Shown here piece after piece: positions 47,740-59,963 of a stretch of DNA of 64,000 nucleotides. The stretch is taken from the NCBI GenBank assembly GCA_022316685.1, contig JAKJHU010000005.1, forward strand, positions 14,238,707-14,302,706, written 5' to 3'. A program made the translations under genes and the position numbers. The notes beneath the pieces were generated by a model. It saw only the letters and a list, made by a program, of their open reading frames with translations. It did no database searches and was not told the origin of the DNA. This DNA is from Progne subis subis (lineage: Eukaryota > Chordata > Aves > Passeriformes > Hirundinidae). How positions within the stretch are numbered: position 1 is the first letter of the stretch; each line of letters begins with the position of its first letter.

Positions 47740-48090
47740 TCCTGCATTCTTTGTAACTATTTTTCAAGTACTTGAGCACTTCACCCTTTTTTGTGTCAAA
47801 CCTGGCTGCCTCCTCTCTCTGTCAGCAGATCCATATTTACCCTGAATTTCTTTTAGCAGCTACCATACCTGCAGGATTCCTTCTTTGTTACCCTTAAAAG
47901 CCTGCCTCAAGTCTTTGCTCCAGCTGGGCTTTTGTCTTCTTGATTTCATCTTCTGGCACACAGGGGATGCTTTTATACTCCTATTGTCTCTCCCCACTTC
48001 CATCATCTTTGTGATCCCAAGTCTCATACCAGTTGTCTTGAAATGATGTTTTTCAGACACATTCAGCCTGAGGCAGACAAGTGGTATGAA
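47740..48090 (-). mobile_element. CR1-type LINE fragment, antisense 5'-RT region
   Basis: Blocks such as 'cagatccatatttaccctga', 'ggattccttctttgttac' and 'aagcctgcctcaagtc' resemble the reverse complement of the segment before the reverse-transcriptase palm of CR1. With the fragment at 46.1-46.3 kb it may be one minus-strand insertion, with about 1.4 kb between the parts replaced or lost. The assignment rests on partial recall of the family consensus. Confidence 0.45.
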
Positions 48091-48099
48091 AAATTGCAG

Positions 48100-50100
48100 C
48101 CCAGTAACCAAAATGAGCATCTTATAATGAGCAGGGTCAGGAAATTTCAATAATTAGTAGCTCTAGCCCTCTGACTTGTAATTATTTACTGTCAGCTATT
48201 GCAGCCAGCACTCACTATGCTCTGGCCATATAATCCTTCTGAGCAACCCTGAAGTGTATTTGTGTTACTCAAACAAATACAGCACTGATCTATCCTAGAG
48301 AATGAGTGCTACTGCTTACTCTATTTAATGCTATTGTATTATCTTCCACTGTTTCTGCAGCCCTGGACATTTAAAAATTATTTCTAATATTTATATCTTC
48401 TTTTCCCTCAGCCACACATCATTTTATGCTTTTTAGTCCTTGACAAGATTTTTATTATATCTGATGTCACTTGCTTTTACTCTGTTCCACATTTTTTCAT
48501 TTCATCTCAGGCTGTTCCCTGCTGCTCACCTGCTTCTCCCCTGAACCTCTCTCACACAATCAGTTCCTATCTTCATCTTTCTTCTCAGACACAGCTCTTA
48601 CGGCTTGACACAAGCTCTTGTCCATACAATTTTATTCCAGAGCAATCCAGTGTCACACAATCTTCCCTCCTGCTGTGGAGAGAGGCCAAGCTCAAGTGCA
48701 GCTTTTCCCTAGGACACATTTGCTCTCCCCCTCACCCTCTGTGCTAACCTCATCCCTGATCATTATGGCTGGCAGCTATCCTGGGCAGCCTGTGTTTGGC
48801 AGTCCAGACCCAGGTGCAGAGATGTCCTCAGTCCACCCACAGAGCCAACAACCTTTTCTGGCTCTGGTAGAGCTATTCCTGCCCCTTGGCCTCAGTGGAC
48901 AGAGAGGAGGTGCTCTAAACAGGGCTGTTCCTGCACCCAGGCCTGAGCTGGGTGTTGACTTTGTTTGGTTCTTTTCTTCCCATCAGGGACCCAAGATCAC
49001 TGTTTTACCTTCTACAAAAGTCACTGGCCTTTCTTGGAAGATTGAGGTCAGTAAGTCATGCCACTCCTCCCACCCAGGTGCTGTAAAGCTGTGCACACAG
49101 CTGCCCCTTACTCTTTCTGGACCACCAGAAGCAGTGGGAGGGACACTGTGCTGAGCTCCTGCGGCAGCAGCCAGGAAGAAAAACATATCCAGCAAACTTG
49201 GAGGCAAAGCCCCCTGCCCTGTACTTTCTGCATTATTCTGTGCAAGTCCAGTTGCTTCACATCCCCTACTGAGAACAGAGCTTTCCTGAATCTACTTAGC
49301 CTCACACTGGCCTATGAGACACCCTGAGAATATACAGAGCACCATGAATATTGATAAGATAAACACAAATTTGGAATAAGAAATCAAGAAAGCTGCCAGA
49401 GAATGTTTTCTATTTTCTTTGCCTGGGGGAAGCACGATCGCTATCCATTCGCTTTGGCAACATCCACCCACGCAGAAGGGAAAATAGAGGGAAGCTGGCA
49501 GAGCGAGAGGTCCAGCGTTAGTCTACAAGGACATACCACAGTGAGATTTGCCCACAGCAGATGCATCTTTATAAAGGAAAGTGCCTGGTTCCCACTGTGA
49601 CTGACCAAAAGACAGATCCAGGAGCTGCCAAGCAGCTGAACCTACAGGATCATCTAAGAGCACTGTCCGTTTACCGGAGCAGTCAGCCCCACATAAAAAT
49701 CCAGATCAGCCAGATGGTCTCTTGTCACTGTGCAGACTGCTTGGTAAGAGGCAAATGGCCTTTGCACACTTGTCTTCTGAAGTGTTGCCTAATTTAACTG
49801 TTTAAAAATTGAGCACATCCTCAACTTTAGCTACTCCTGCTTGTTTGCTTCATTCTGTTTGTAAGTACTAAATATTTTAAAAGGTCTTACAAAGTACCTT
49901 TTTACAGCAGGTTCAGCTGTTGCTGTGCTGCACATAAATAAATTAATCCCCTGTGGAATAAAAACAAACCCTGGAATGGTGCATTGGTATAACCTTTATA
50001 TTACACCTCTGTGTGCTGACAGATGGGAGACTACAGCAAGGGGTATCAAAGGCTGCAGGAAGACTGCTCAACATGTAAGGAGTTCTCTGTTCCCACCTCC
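48100..50100. other. noncoding region
   Basis: A GC-richer block at 48.6-49.2 kb opens a 178-codon plus-strand ORF and ORFs on the minus strand. None is recognisable and the overlap points to composition. Confidence 0.4.
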
Positions 50101-50141
50101 CTATTCTCTCTCTCACACCTTCTTCCCCTGAGACCCCAAAA

Positions 50142-50247
50142 ATGAGCTGCCTCTTTCTGCTTGCAGCTCTCCCCCTTCCCTATTTGCTGGGAGGGCTGCA
50201 CGTCACTATAGGAACACAGCAGAAGTCAGCAGTCCTGCCGCCTCCAG
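50142..50247 (+). CDS. first exon of candidate small secreted protein (signal peptide)
   Basis: An ATG with adenine at -3 starts a clean signal peptide: MSCLFLLAALPLPYLLGG, hydrophobic and ending in small residues, then LHVTIGTQQKSAVLPPP. The exon ends at a perfect donor, CAG|GTAAGT (50248-50253), in phase 1, the usual phase for a signal-peptide exon. Spliced to the exon at 50477-50649 it gives a 92-residue product. The upstream 60 bases are pyrimidine-rich, and an acceptor-like TTGCAG also falls inside the signal sequence (50161-50166), so an internal exon starting at 50167 is an alternative reading. No homologue is recognised. Confidence 0.3.
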
Positions 50248-50476
50248 GTAAGTGCTGCTTTATCACAGCACCAACAGGCTGACAGGCAAGGGATGTGCTG
50301 GAATCTCCCTGTGCATAGAATGGGTAAGAAACAGCCTTACTGCAGAGGACAAACTGTCCTTGGGCTCTCCCCACTCTTGGGGAAAATGCGCTTTCTTTCA
50401 GAGGGACTCTGACCAATGTTTCAGCTTTTATCGCTAATAAGAGCCTTGCTTGCTCCTCCAGCAGCTCTCCTTTCAG

Positions 50477-50649
50477 GGGCACCTCTCACAGTTGCTGGTA
50501 CATATCACCAGAGCCTTTGCAAGGGACCCAGATCTCCCAGACAGTTTTGCCAGCAGAGCAGAGACTACACCAAGCCCCACAGCAGCAGACCAAACCTCCC
50601 TGCAAGCCTCCACTGGGGACCATTGCAAAAAGGAGCTTTGTATCACTAA
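50477..50649 (+). CDS. second exon of candidate small secreted protein
   Basis: A strong acceptor (pyrimidine-rich run ending CTCTCCTTTCAG, to 50476) begins an exon. Its first two bases complete a glycine codon left by the donor at 50247. The frame then runs APLTVAGTYHQSLCKG to a TAA at 50647-50649, 56 further codons. The mature part has two cysteines 12 apart (..SLCKGPRSPRQFCQQ..) and is basic, with SR and PR pairs. The intron would be 229 bp, short but normal for birds. No poly(A) signal lies close downstream; the nearest AATAAA is near 52.1 kb. The C-terminal third is low in recognisable structure and could be chance. Confidence 0.28.
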
Positions 50650-53600
50650 TTATTTGACGCTGAACGTAGTTGCCTGAACGTGTTCAGTGGTATTTCCACA
50701 GATAAGCTGACTAGGAAAGAATTGAGCCATGAAGGAAAAAAAATGTTCACAGAAGTCATTTTGTGTACCCACAACTAAGGTGAAGGGACTCTGGGACTCT
50801 GTAAATAGAGAGCGTTTGAACAAGAGAACAAACTTGAATTTTGTCAAATTCAAGTTTCTCGCTACAAGCTTAGCTTTTTTTTTTATGTACAAGCGCGTAA
50901 GACTATAACCAGGGCAAGGGAAGCAAACAAAAAGTAAGTACATTAATACAGATTGAAGTGCAAAGACCAACTTTGCCTGAAGTAACCTGGCATCAGGAGG
51001 CACTGCTGGGTAACAATGCTACAGACAACACAGGGAGAACTTTAAAAATAGTAACATGGCAATTATTAGCACACCAGCTTGCTATTCCCCTTCAGCTCCG
51101 TAACTCGAGAGGGCTCTGCCTCTGTTTAGCAAAATGCAAGGCACGTCCCGTGGGTAGCATTAGCCTTTTAAGTACAGCACTTCCCACACTGTCAAAAATA
51201 ACCTTTCTTGTCTCTATGCGCCGGACTTCGGGGTGGTTTTGCTTTCTGCTTTAGAATATCAACACAATTTCCAGGCAAGTTAAGAAAATCTACTTCATCA
51301 AGCTGAAAGTGAGACATCCCATGATGTGAGCTGGGTGATTTCGACATCCTGTTTATCGGATTCAATCAATCAAGACAGTGAAGTGTTTCATGCCACCACA
51401 ATGCTTTGTGGCCTCAGCTGCATTTTTCCTGACAATATGTGACAAAACTAGCCCTGGACCATTAGTGCAAGCGGGGCTTGATGTACAGAAGCGACTTTCA
51501 TAAGGCCACACAGGAGATTGCTGGCAGAACATCAAGCCTAAATCAGAGTTAGAGGAGATAATACCCTTAGCAACCGCAGCCAAAGCTCATTTGTATTGCG
51601 AATTCCTCCCTGCCAAATAGGAAATCCCCAGCACACCACCCAGGTGCATCAGAACAGTAATAGCTTGGGAGATCCCTGTAATTTCTCCCAAGAGGATGCT
51701 GTGCAGCTGCTTGGCTGTAAGCACCAGCCCTCAGCTTAGCCAGAGACCTGCACATCTTCCTCACAGTGCTGAACAGCACTGAGATGCTACAGCTGAGCAG
51801 AGCCCTGAGGACAGGAGGGGGGTGGTTCAGGAGGCAGTTCAGTCACCCTCCCCTGTGGGTAAAGAAGAGCTGCCAAAGCAGGAGGGGTCAGGGTAAGGGT
51901 GAAGAATGGCAAGGACAGACACCAGAGCCTGAAGGCTAAAGGGACAAACAGTGCAGTGCCCCATGGGGCAAGCACAGAAAGGAGCAGTCTGGGACTCTCT
52001 CTATAACAGGTCAGAAATATTTTATTTTATTTTTCTACTGAGCTGGATCAAACCCTGGTCCTGTGCATGCTACCAAAAGCAAGTATGTCAAGGCAGTGTT
52101 ATCTAACCAGAGCAGCCAGTTAAAATAAAAGAGCAATACATGAATCCAAAACCAGACTAAGCACTCAAGAAATCTCACATGCACTACTTCCTTCCCAGAG
52201 TTTCTATAGGATTTTAGTAGTGCATTTGAAAGGTTCAGTTCTTTTCAGGCTACTCACTGGGCTGGAAACCTTGCAGTCAGGCACTCAGATCTCTTCTTAA
52301 CCACCAGCTGGGTCAGAAAGAGCTCCACAAGATTTTCTGCCATCTCCCAGCCAGGCAAAATCAGTGAGGCTACAAAACCAAGAGATAATGGCTTCATATA
52401 CAAAAGCCTTTAACAACACTCAGGGTCCAACGTTTCTTATTTCATTCAGGTCCATTAAAGCCAGCTGACACAGCAACTCATCTATTGCACTTGTCAGCAA
52501 ATACTGTTTGAAGCTGACCTTCATTCACACCACAACATCCCGAGATCCAATAACTCCGATTCCTCCAAGCCTGTCCTGAGCTCAGAAATTCACCATTTGC
52601 CTTGAGGATTTCAAGCTCTGTTTGCTGACAGTGAACATTGCATACCCAAGCCTGACTCTTTATTCTTAGCCAGTTATCAGCAACTGCCTTTGCTTGGTTC
52701 GTTGATTTATTTCCTTCCTTAGGCTGCTCCAGAAGACCTTGCTCTGCTCCACACACCAGGAATACTATCCTCTGCAGCAAAAAAATACTCATATGTCCTG
52801 GACTGAGGCAGACAACCACACCAAAACACCTCTGCCCACTTCAAACAGCAGAAACAGCTGCACACACACCAGGGACAAAGGAGGAAGCGGTGGTCAGTGT
52901 AAAATGAGTATTCTACATAATGCTACATCCTGAATTTTTTAAGAGTTATTGGCATAACAGAAGGTGGTCTGAGAGGGTGGATTTTTTTTTTTAATTTAAC
53001 CCAACATTTTTATGGGAGAAAAAGCTTTTGGCCTACCCTACAAATCAGATGCTATCATTATCCTGTCAGAACATGGCAGTTTATTTAACCATCTATAAAG
53101 CCTGTCTTCTTAATTTTTTCCTCTTTTAACTCTATAGCAGCAAGCAGTCACAGACCTTCTTACCTAGGCATATGCTATTCATTCATCCATCAATACTCCA
53201 AAGGTTTTTCAAGAAGGGCCAACAAGCTGGGAGCCTCAAATTTATGAGACTCCAGGTGTAAAACATTGTGAAGAGTATTACTCGAAAAATAAAGGTCCAT
53301 TTAAAGTGTCCCATGTGGAACACCAAAAAATCAAGGCACTTCAAAGCAGTAGTTATTATGAATGCCTCAGCCTTTGGCCTTAACAAGGTTGCAGCAGAAT
53401 GAGCAGTGTGTGTTGCTAGTAAAAGAAAATCCTCAGACTGCATAAGCTCCAAGCTTGACTATTTAGACTATAAGAATCTTGAATTTGCCCACAGAGGAAT
53501 ACTCCATGGCATAAAAAAAACAAGTGTATCTCTAATGTTCTGGAGGGATAAAGATTATTTTCCCATTAATAATAATAATAAATACCTTAATCCTATTTAA

Positions 53601-54300
53601 ACCTTTGAAATATACCCAAAAAACAACAGTGCCTCAGCAAGATTCCCACTTGTTACATCTGCTACAGCTCCTCCTTCACAAGTGAACTTACACTACACAG
53701 TTCAATTTTTTCCAGAGTTATTTTAAAAATACTACATTATTTATGACTCCTGCCAGTGAGTCATAACTGAGAGGTGATGGAAGACAGGAAAAGTTAGAGA
53801 AACATGAGCAAAGCTCCTCAGCATTAATTTAAGTGTTTACCTTAAGCAGTAAAACCTCATTAATCCTCAGAAATTAAAGAGGTCAGTATGCTGTCTCTGA
53901 TGTGTTCAGCCTAGACAGGGCCTTTGCTACCAGGAGGCAGGTCCAGCTGGAAGGGAAAGATGTTAAAAAGCCACTGAATCAGCCAAGAGATTCCCTGCAG
54001 ATTGGCTTCCTTTTTCCAAGTCACCGCCAACTTCCTGTAGTTTCCTCCTGAATGCTTCTGATATGTCAGCTGCTGAAAGGAGCAACTCCACTCCTTTAGG
54101 GAATCAGGGAATAAGGAAGAACACTGATATACCATTAGATGTCTGTCCTGAGAAGCACTACCATTGAAGTTTACGAGGGGCACCACTGGGATTTCCTTTG
54201 CTTCCTTCAAACAGATTGATCACAACCTGTTTTGACAATGTGACCTAATATCAGATGCAGGAGAGTTCACGTTTGTTTTCCTAACGGCAGCAGAGCGTCT
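50650..54300. other. noncoding region
   Basis: No gene seen. It carries the inverted repeat at 50830-50857. Small ORFs at 51.4-52.0 and 52.5-52.9 kb are unrecognisable. Confidence 0.45.
50830..50857. repeat. perfect 12-bp inverted repeat, 4-base loop
   Basis: AAACTTGAATTT at 50830-50841, loop TGTC, AAATTCAAGTTT at 50846-50857. It would form a tight hairpin about 180 bases after the stop codon of the small secreted-protein candidate. Confidence 0.9.
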
Positions 54301-54303
54301 TAC

Positions 54304-54336
54304 CCAAAGCTTTTGGCACAGCAGCTGTCCAGAGCT
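54304..54336 (-). other. candidate 33-bp mini-exon
   Basis: On the minus strand, an acceptor with a CTTCCCCTCCTCTTTGCAG run (right of 54336) and a donor TGG|GTAAGA (54299-54303) enclose 33 bases. All three frames are open, so coding cannot be judged from the exon itself. It could be an exon of a noncoding RNA, or chance. Confidence 0.18.
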
Positions 54337-54349
54337 CTGCAAAGAGGAG

Positions 54350-57300
54350 GGGAAGCGCTGCTCCTTGCTCCTGACACTGCTGCTGGCTAAGCACTGGTGA
54401 CAGGCTCACCTGAGACCTGTAGGAGGGGGCATCACCCATGCCTAGGCTTTCAGCCACAGGACTTGCTGACACCACTTGAGGTGTGAGAACCTGTGTGTTT
54501 TACCTGAGTCCTAGCTGGAGCCAGTGGGCAGGTTGTGCTCACTGGACTCTTTCTCCTTCCCTAAGCAGTGATGGATAGAACACTGTCATGATCCATGTAG
54601 GGATAATGCAAGTAGTGGGAATTAACATCCAGTTTCATGGCAATGGGTTACTGCAAAATGCTGTCTTATACCCTCTTGTGGAAAACACTTCTCCAAGATC
54701 TGCAGCACAGGAGACATGACAAAATGGCAGAGAGTAAGAGATTTTTTAGATTGGAACAGGATGGATGGGACAGAAATCTCAGTCTTGACCAGGTGAGCAG
54801 GAACCAGAAGAACTAAATTCTGTTTAATTAATGACAACAAATGGGAACGGGGGAAGTATTTCGTGGTCTTTAAAAGCAAGAGCTCAGTCATTTGCTATGT
54901 CTAAGGAAATAACTTCAAGTCTTTCATGCGTTGTTGTGGCACTGACCTCTGGCTCAACTTCAAGTTGTCTGACACCAGACAAGCCAGTGGGATCACCGGC
55001 CCTTCCATGCACACCTGGTCTCTCTCTGGGAACCCTTTCAATTCCCTGCACTACCCTAACAGGGGGAGGACTCCCATGAACTGTTTGACAAACTCCCAAT
55101 GGCAGTTACACAGTTATTGTAAGATAATCCCTGTCCAAAGCTCTATACAGAAAGTAACCACTGGTTGTCTGTTCCCCCTCAGCACCACTGCAGTCCCAGA
55201 TCATGAGAGAAAGATCTGTGGATAACTAAACCCCACACCTAATCTGTCATTTACAGAAAAAGGATGTTATGAAAATGTTGTCATTTCAGTTTGCCCCCCC
55301 CCATGGAGCTCCCCACAAACGTGGCACAGAAAGCTGTGTATCCATCTCCCAAATGCCTTTACACAGCTCTGAAACCTTCTGCCAAGTTTTGAGCATAAAC
55401 ATCTATTCAATTATTAGAGCTGTTTGCTCTCAGTAAGTGACCGTTTTAAAAATGAAAAGAACTCAAAAGCCTTTTTTGATTTGCAGGGAGCCCAGCACTT
55501 GACAGCCTTCTTCTGTCCCCAAAGGGCAAAATTTGGAAGTATAATTGCTTGGGGTGTTAACTAGGCTCCACTGCAACTCACTTTCAATTTAAATACGTAT
55601 TAAAAATGATCTTGCTTCTCTCTGTCCTCAACTATTTATACCAAAAAGAGCTGATTGTTTCTAGTACTCACTAAAGAACTGCTTTTTATCCACCAGGGTC
55701 CCTGTGTACTGCAGTAAAGCAGAGTTGAAGTGATATATAAAAGCCCCCATCACCAATCTAGTTTAAAGGAAGGTTGTTTCCCAGCTAATGACGTGGGTAG
55801 CCTGCATTGAAATGGCTCAAGTGTAAGCTACATCTAATGCCAAGTGACACCAGCATATTTTAATTTTAGCTGGCTTGTCTGCCTCGTAGGGTTTGTGCAC
55901 GAGCAGGCCTGAGCTTCTGCCAGCACAGAGCGAGCTCCATGGGCTACATGAGGTGCATCAAGAAGGGCACTGCAGCAGATCAAGAGTAAGGTCAGCTCCA
56001 GCATCTACAGATGCTATTTCCACTGATTGTCTCTGGCTTTAATGCTTTTATCACAAGCCCAGCCACGTTTCTGAGAATTTCTGTTCAGTCCCCCATCAAC
56101 AGTATGAACAAATTACAACTGGTCCCTGAGAAAGCAACTCAAGGAACAACCAAAGCATTATAAAGGTTTCAGGATTCCACAGCCTCAGAGTGCCTATTTT
56201 ACTTGCCTTATAATTCTTGAGCATTTGAGATGAGCAAGCTTCAGACAGTGAGGAAACTTTGAAAGAAGTGATAGGTGCTGGTTGATCTGGGGTCCCTGCC
56301 CCCCTCGTATAATTGACAGTTGCTCCACAATTTCTAACTAATAAAACTGAGTGGTTGGATGCAAGGACAGCCCTAAACTTATTTATTTTTTTTTTAAAAG
56401 CCAACGTCAAAAATTAGTTCCATCTAATATTTTGGAACCAAATCCCAGAATTTTAAGTGCTTTATTTTGGTAGCTTAAACAACTAAAATAAACACACTCT
56501 CCTAGGGAAGAGTCTGCTTATGTAAGAAGGAGAAGATGTGAAATTTAGCAGTGGGCTGAGCATGATAGCCTAACTTTTTCCAGCAAAGAAAACACAGCAA
56601 TACTGTGGGCTAGTCTGATTTATTTGATGCCTCTTGAATCCCTGCCTAGTTATCTTTGCTGGTGCTGCAGATGTGGCATAATTTTGATGTACCTGAATTT
56701 CTGTTGCAAAAGGATGACAGCAGGAGAGAAGAATTCTGAGGGAGGGTGAAAAGTTGTTAGAGCAGATACTAAATGCTACTATAAATAAAAACTGTAAGAA
56801 ATACAAGTATTAAATTAATTAGGAAGCATCTAACAAGATTAGAACTGAAAAAAATCATACTAATTTCAGGAAGCACTCGGGATTTTAATATTTCAAAGGT
56901 AACCAAGAGAGAAAAATGTTAAACAGTTACCACTTCACTCAACCCTGGCATTTAAACTTTTAATTTTGAGGAGTTGGCATATATTTACAAATATATTGTC
57001 CTTATACCAAGCACAGAAAATCCAGCCTCAGAGTGATTAAGTGCTGAGCTGAATGTACAGCTTCGTAGATGAAGAAATAATCAATACTCTAAGTATTAGC
57101 TCCTGGCCAAGGCACATCAGAGGACAAAAGAAAGAGCAGACACTTGAGGTAAATTATTAAAATTCTAAGGACTTACCATTATAAAACCAGCACTACTGTG
57201 GTAGATTGTTGATATGGAAACAGAAATACCTTTGAGACAACTCTAAAGAGGGGAATCCTACCAAAAAAGTTATAGCCTTTTCCCAATATCGGATCATTTT

Positions 57301-57850
57301 ATGCCTGGTTCTAAGTCTAAACCAGCACCAGAAAAATTCCTCAAGGTTGCTAAAGCTTTTCTTACGACTGTGAAACCTATATTTAAAGGTTAACTGGAGT
57401 TTAGAAGGCATAGATTAGATTAGCTCAGTTCAAGAAAAAGAACATTGAACAGCTTCAATTTCTCACAAAGCCAGACACTGCCAGTTGGTAACAGCATATT
57501 TGCAGCTATACCTATTTGAAAGGACTGCTTTTTAGGAACATATATCAGAGGAACAAAGTTATTGGTGTGTGTGGGTTGCTAACGAACTACTGCACCTCCC
57601 AAATGAAAACATGCTCTTGCCTAATTTGATTCCTGAGAAACTGCAGTATTCCTGAGTGGCAGTGGCAGCAGAGACTGTACATGTCACAGTCACTGCAAAA
57701 TGGAAAAGGGCGATGACACATCCTAGCAATGCTCTGCCTGAAACCCTGGCTTCTTAACAGCCCAAACACCAGATTCTGGATTGAGCAATTTAGCTGGTAT
57801 GCAATTACACAAATGTGCCTATTATCTGCAGTAGTCTTCAAGGACCAGTA
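54350..57850. other. noncoding region
   Basis: No gene seen. The block at 54.88-55.23 kb is open on both strands and has a few CpGs but no recognisable product. Confidence 0.45.
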
Positions 57851-57855
57851 CTCAC

Positions 57856-57902
57856 CTCTCCCCAGGATCCCCGCCTGGACCCAGCACAAAGCCCAGCAGA
57901 GC
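57856..57902 (-). other. candidate 47-bp exon
   Basis: On the minus strand a branch-like GACTAACC, an acceptor CTTCTATTAG (57903-57905 is the TAG) and a very strong donor GAGAG|GTGAGTACT (57851-57855) enclose 47 bases. One frame is glycine-rich and ends GPGGDPGE, but the other two are also open. Splice signals are better than most in the window. Product unknown. Confidence 0.22.
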
Positions 57903-57909
57903 CTAATAG

Positions 57910-59520
57910 AAGTAGGTTAGTCTCTGACAAGCACTGAGCTCAGGAGACACGGATGTGGGGTTCTTTTTTCTTTTCCTAAAGAACACAAGGAATGTGTCCA
58001 GTTGGTGAGTTTGTGCATCTGTTACCATTTAGTCCTTGTTTCATTACTTACACTACACCCTCAGGTTTCTAAACAAGAACATTTTTGTGGCACTGCAAAT
58101 GCATCTCCCAGATATTTGTGGGGAAAAAATAAAAAACACAGTTATATTTCTTTTTCAGAATATAAGAGAAAAAGATTACTTCTGGGAGCTTTGTTCTCTT
58201 CTTATGGTCTGTGGCTGAGTTGCATGCACACACTGATGAAAACTTACCCAAGGAAATAGAAAAATAATGCAAAAAGTGATTAAACTCCAGCAGTATGAGG
58301 CCATAAATCAGAAGACACTAAAATTTACAGTATCCTTTCTAGTATTTTGGATTGACTTGGTAGTGACAGCAGAAACGCTGTAGCAAAAATAGCACCATGA
58401 CACATTTCCATTTAGCAGTAAAAGATCCCCAAGAGAAATAATCAAGCTGTTAAACTTGAAGGAATGGGGAAAAATAATGTAGGCACACTGTAGGCAAACA
58501 CACCATGAGGTACAATGGGCACTAAAACTGACTTAGCAACTATTGCTTTAGCTGGCTTGAAATTAAGTCTGGAAAGACACAACAGAAAATACGCAGTTCA
58601 TTGGGGATGGTTAGTGGCAGAACTAGGTATGAAACTGTTGCAAGAGCCAAAGCCTTGCTGACACTGATCGTAGGATCCTCCCTTAAGGAGGCAGGAAAAC
58701 CTCTTGTGCTCTCATCCCCTTTTACCCATCAAACGGGTAGTAAAACAAGTCTCTGTCCTTGAAGAGGATAAGCTCCTACATTTTTTGACAAGTAATTGTG
58801 GGCTTCAAGTCCAACCCAGTATTATACACTTAGGCAGACTGAAACCTCTGCTAAAACCTACCACAGGACATTTTCAATTTTGATCTTATAAGGTCAAAAG
58901 TTCAACTAAAATACCAATTCAGTAAGACATCAGAGTTTACTACCAAACAAAACCTGTTAGCTGCACCTCCAAAATAATTTTTGGTCTTATATACATTTTT
59001 AAAAGTAATTTTAAAAATAGCTCAGTTTCTTTAAACAACTAATGTCAGTTTTTGTTGGAAAACAGAGAAGTCTGTAAACAGTGTAAGTTCATAGAATTTT
59101 GTCATTAGTTCCACCAAAAAGCCCTCAAAACAAATAAAACTCCATCAGCACTAGGTTATTGCTATAAATAGCAATTTCAAAACTTCAGAAACACTCTGTT
59201 TACATACTGATGACCAAATCCTTCAGAGGCAAAAATAAACTTTACTGCACTAAGTACTTTCTGGCCACAGTTTTCCTCTTCTTCACATCAACTTTCTAGC
59301 TTTCAATAGCAACTTTAATTATGTTCACAATTACTATTGGCTTACTTCCAGAAAAAAATAAAAGCAGTAACATGAAAGTCAAAAGTAGTAGAGTTATATA
59401 TAAAATGCATAGCTAGTCTTAGTAATCTGATTTGACCACTACTTAAGCAAGTAGTTACATTGCAATAATACACAGAAATCAGTTTCCTATTAGTTTCCTC
59501 TTCTTTAACAAAAATCTAGA
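57910..59520. other. noncoding, AT-rich
   Basis: No gene seen; only short AT-rich ORFs. Confidence 0.5.
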
Positions 59521-59621
59521 ACTAACCAACCAAAAAGAAAACAAACACCACCCCCCCCCCAAACCCAAAACAAAACCAAAAGCAATCACAGAAAAAATAA
59601 AACCAAACAAACCAAACCCAT
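59521..59621 (+). repeat. C/A-only tract with C10 run
   Basis: About 100 bases almost entirely A and C, with ten consecutive C at 59551-59560. It has the same character as the tracts at 21.4, 28.3 and 34.4 kb. Confidence 0.9.
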
Positions 59622-59727
59622 GAAGCAGAACTCTTGAGTTTTAAGGCCTTTGATTACTAGACTGAAACTTAGTAATTGGTCCAATGACAACTTATCTAGG
59701 AAAGCATCCAATTTCATTGTGGAGATA

Positions 59728-59886
59728 CTAATAGATGTCAATCTCATCTATTCCCACAGTAGCAAGCTCAAAGGGCTCATCACTATCAGGATGCTCTATT
59801 TTCTTCAACAGTTCAAGTTCCCTTCCTCTATCCTCCAGGCATTTCTCCTCTTCATGTTTTTCTCCAATACATGAAAGCATTGACAT
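59728..59886 (-). CDS. possible C-terminal coding segment, acidic, unknown
   Basis: A minus-strand frame of 52 codons ends at TAG (59728-59730). Its composition is protein-like, charged and helix-compatible: GEKHEEEKCLEDRGRELELL, then KKIEHPDSDEPFELATVGID and EIDIY before the stop. An upstream in-frame TGA shows that, if real, it starts either at the ATG at 59884-59886 or at a splice acceptor. No clean acceptor was found. A 69-base minus-strand open stretch with a strong donor lies just upstream (59964-60032). I do not recognise the sequence. Confidence 0.15.
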   Translation of the reverse strand: MSMLSCIGEKHEEEKCLEDRGRELELLKKIEHPDSDEPFELATVGIDEIDIY

Positions 59887-59963
59887 CTCTCATTTTCTTT
59901 CCATAAAGAAACATATGCAGTAACACAAGACTCTTCTGCTTTCCTACCAGGTAATTTTCTTAC

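Noticed and set aside
48618..49154. 178-codon plus-strand ORF
   Set aside because: It lies in a GC-richer block that opens frames on both strands, is rich in Pro and Ser from composition, and has no domain, splice partner or start context.
54884..55099. Minus-strand 71-codon ORF, charged and CpG-containing
   Set aside because: I considered a retroviral origin but found no conserved motif in any frame.
58000..58010. Plus-strand donor with a strong upstream pyrimidine acceptor (23-base exon, 57983-58005)
   Set aside because: No neighbouring exon on the plus strand to join; likely chance.
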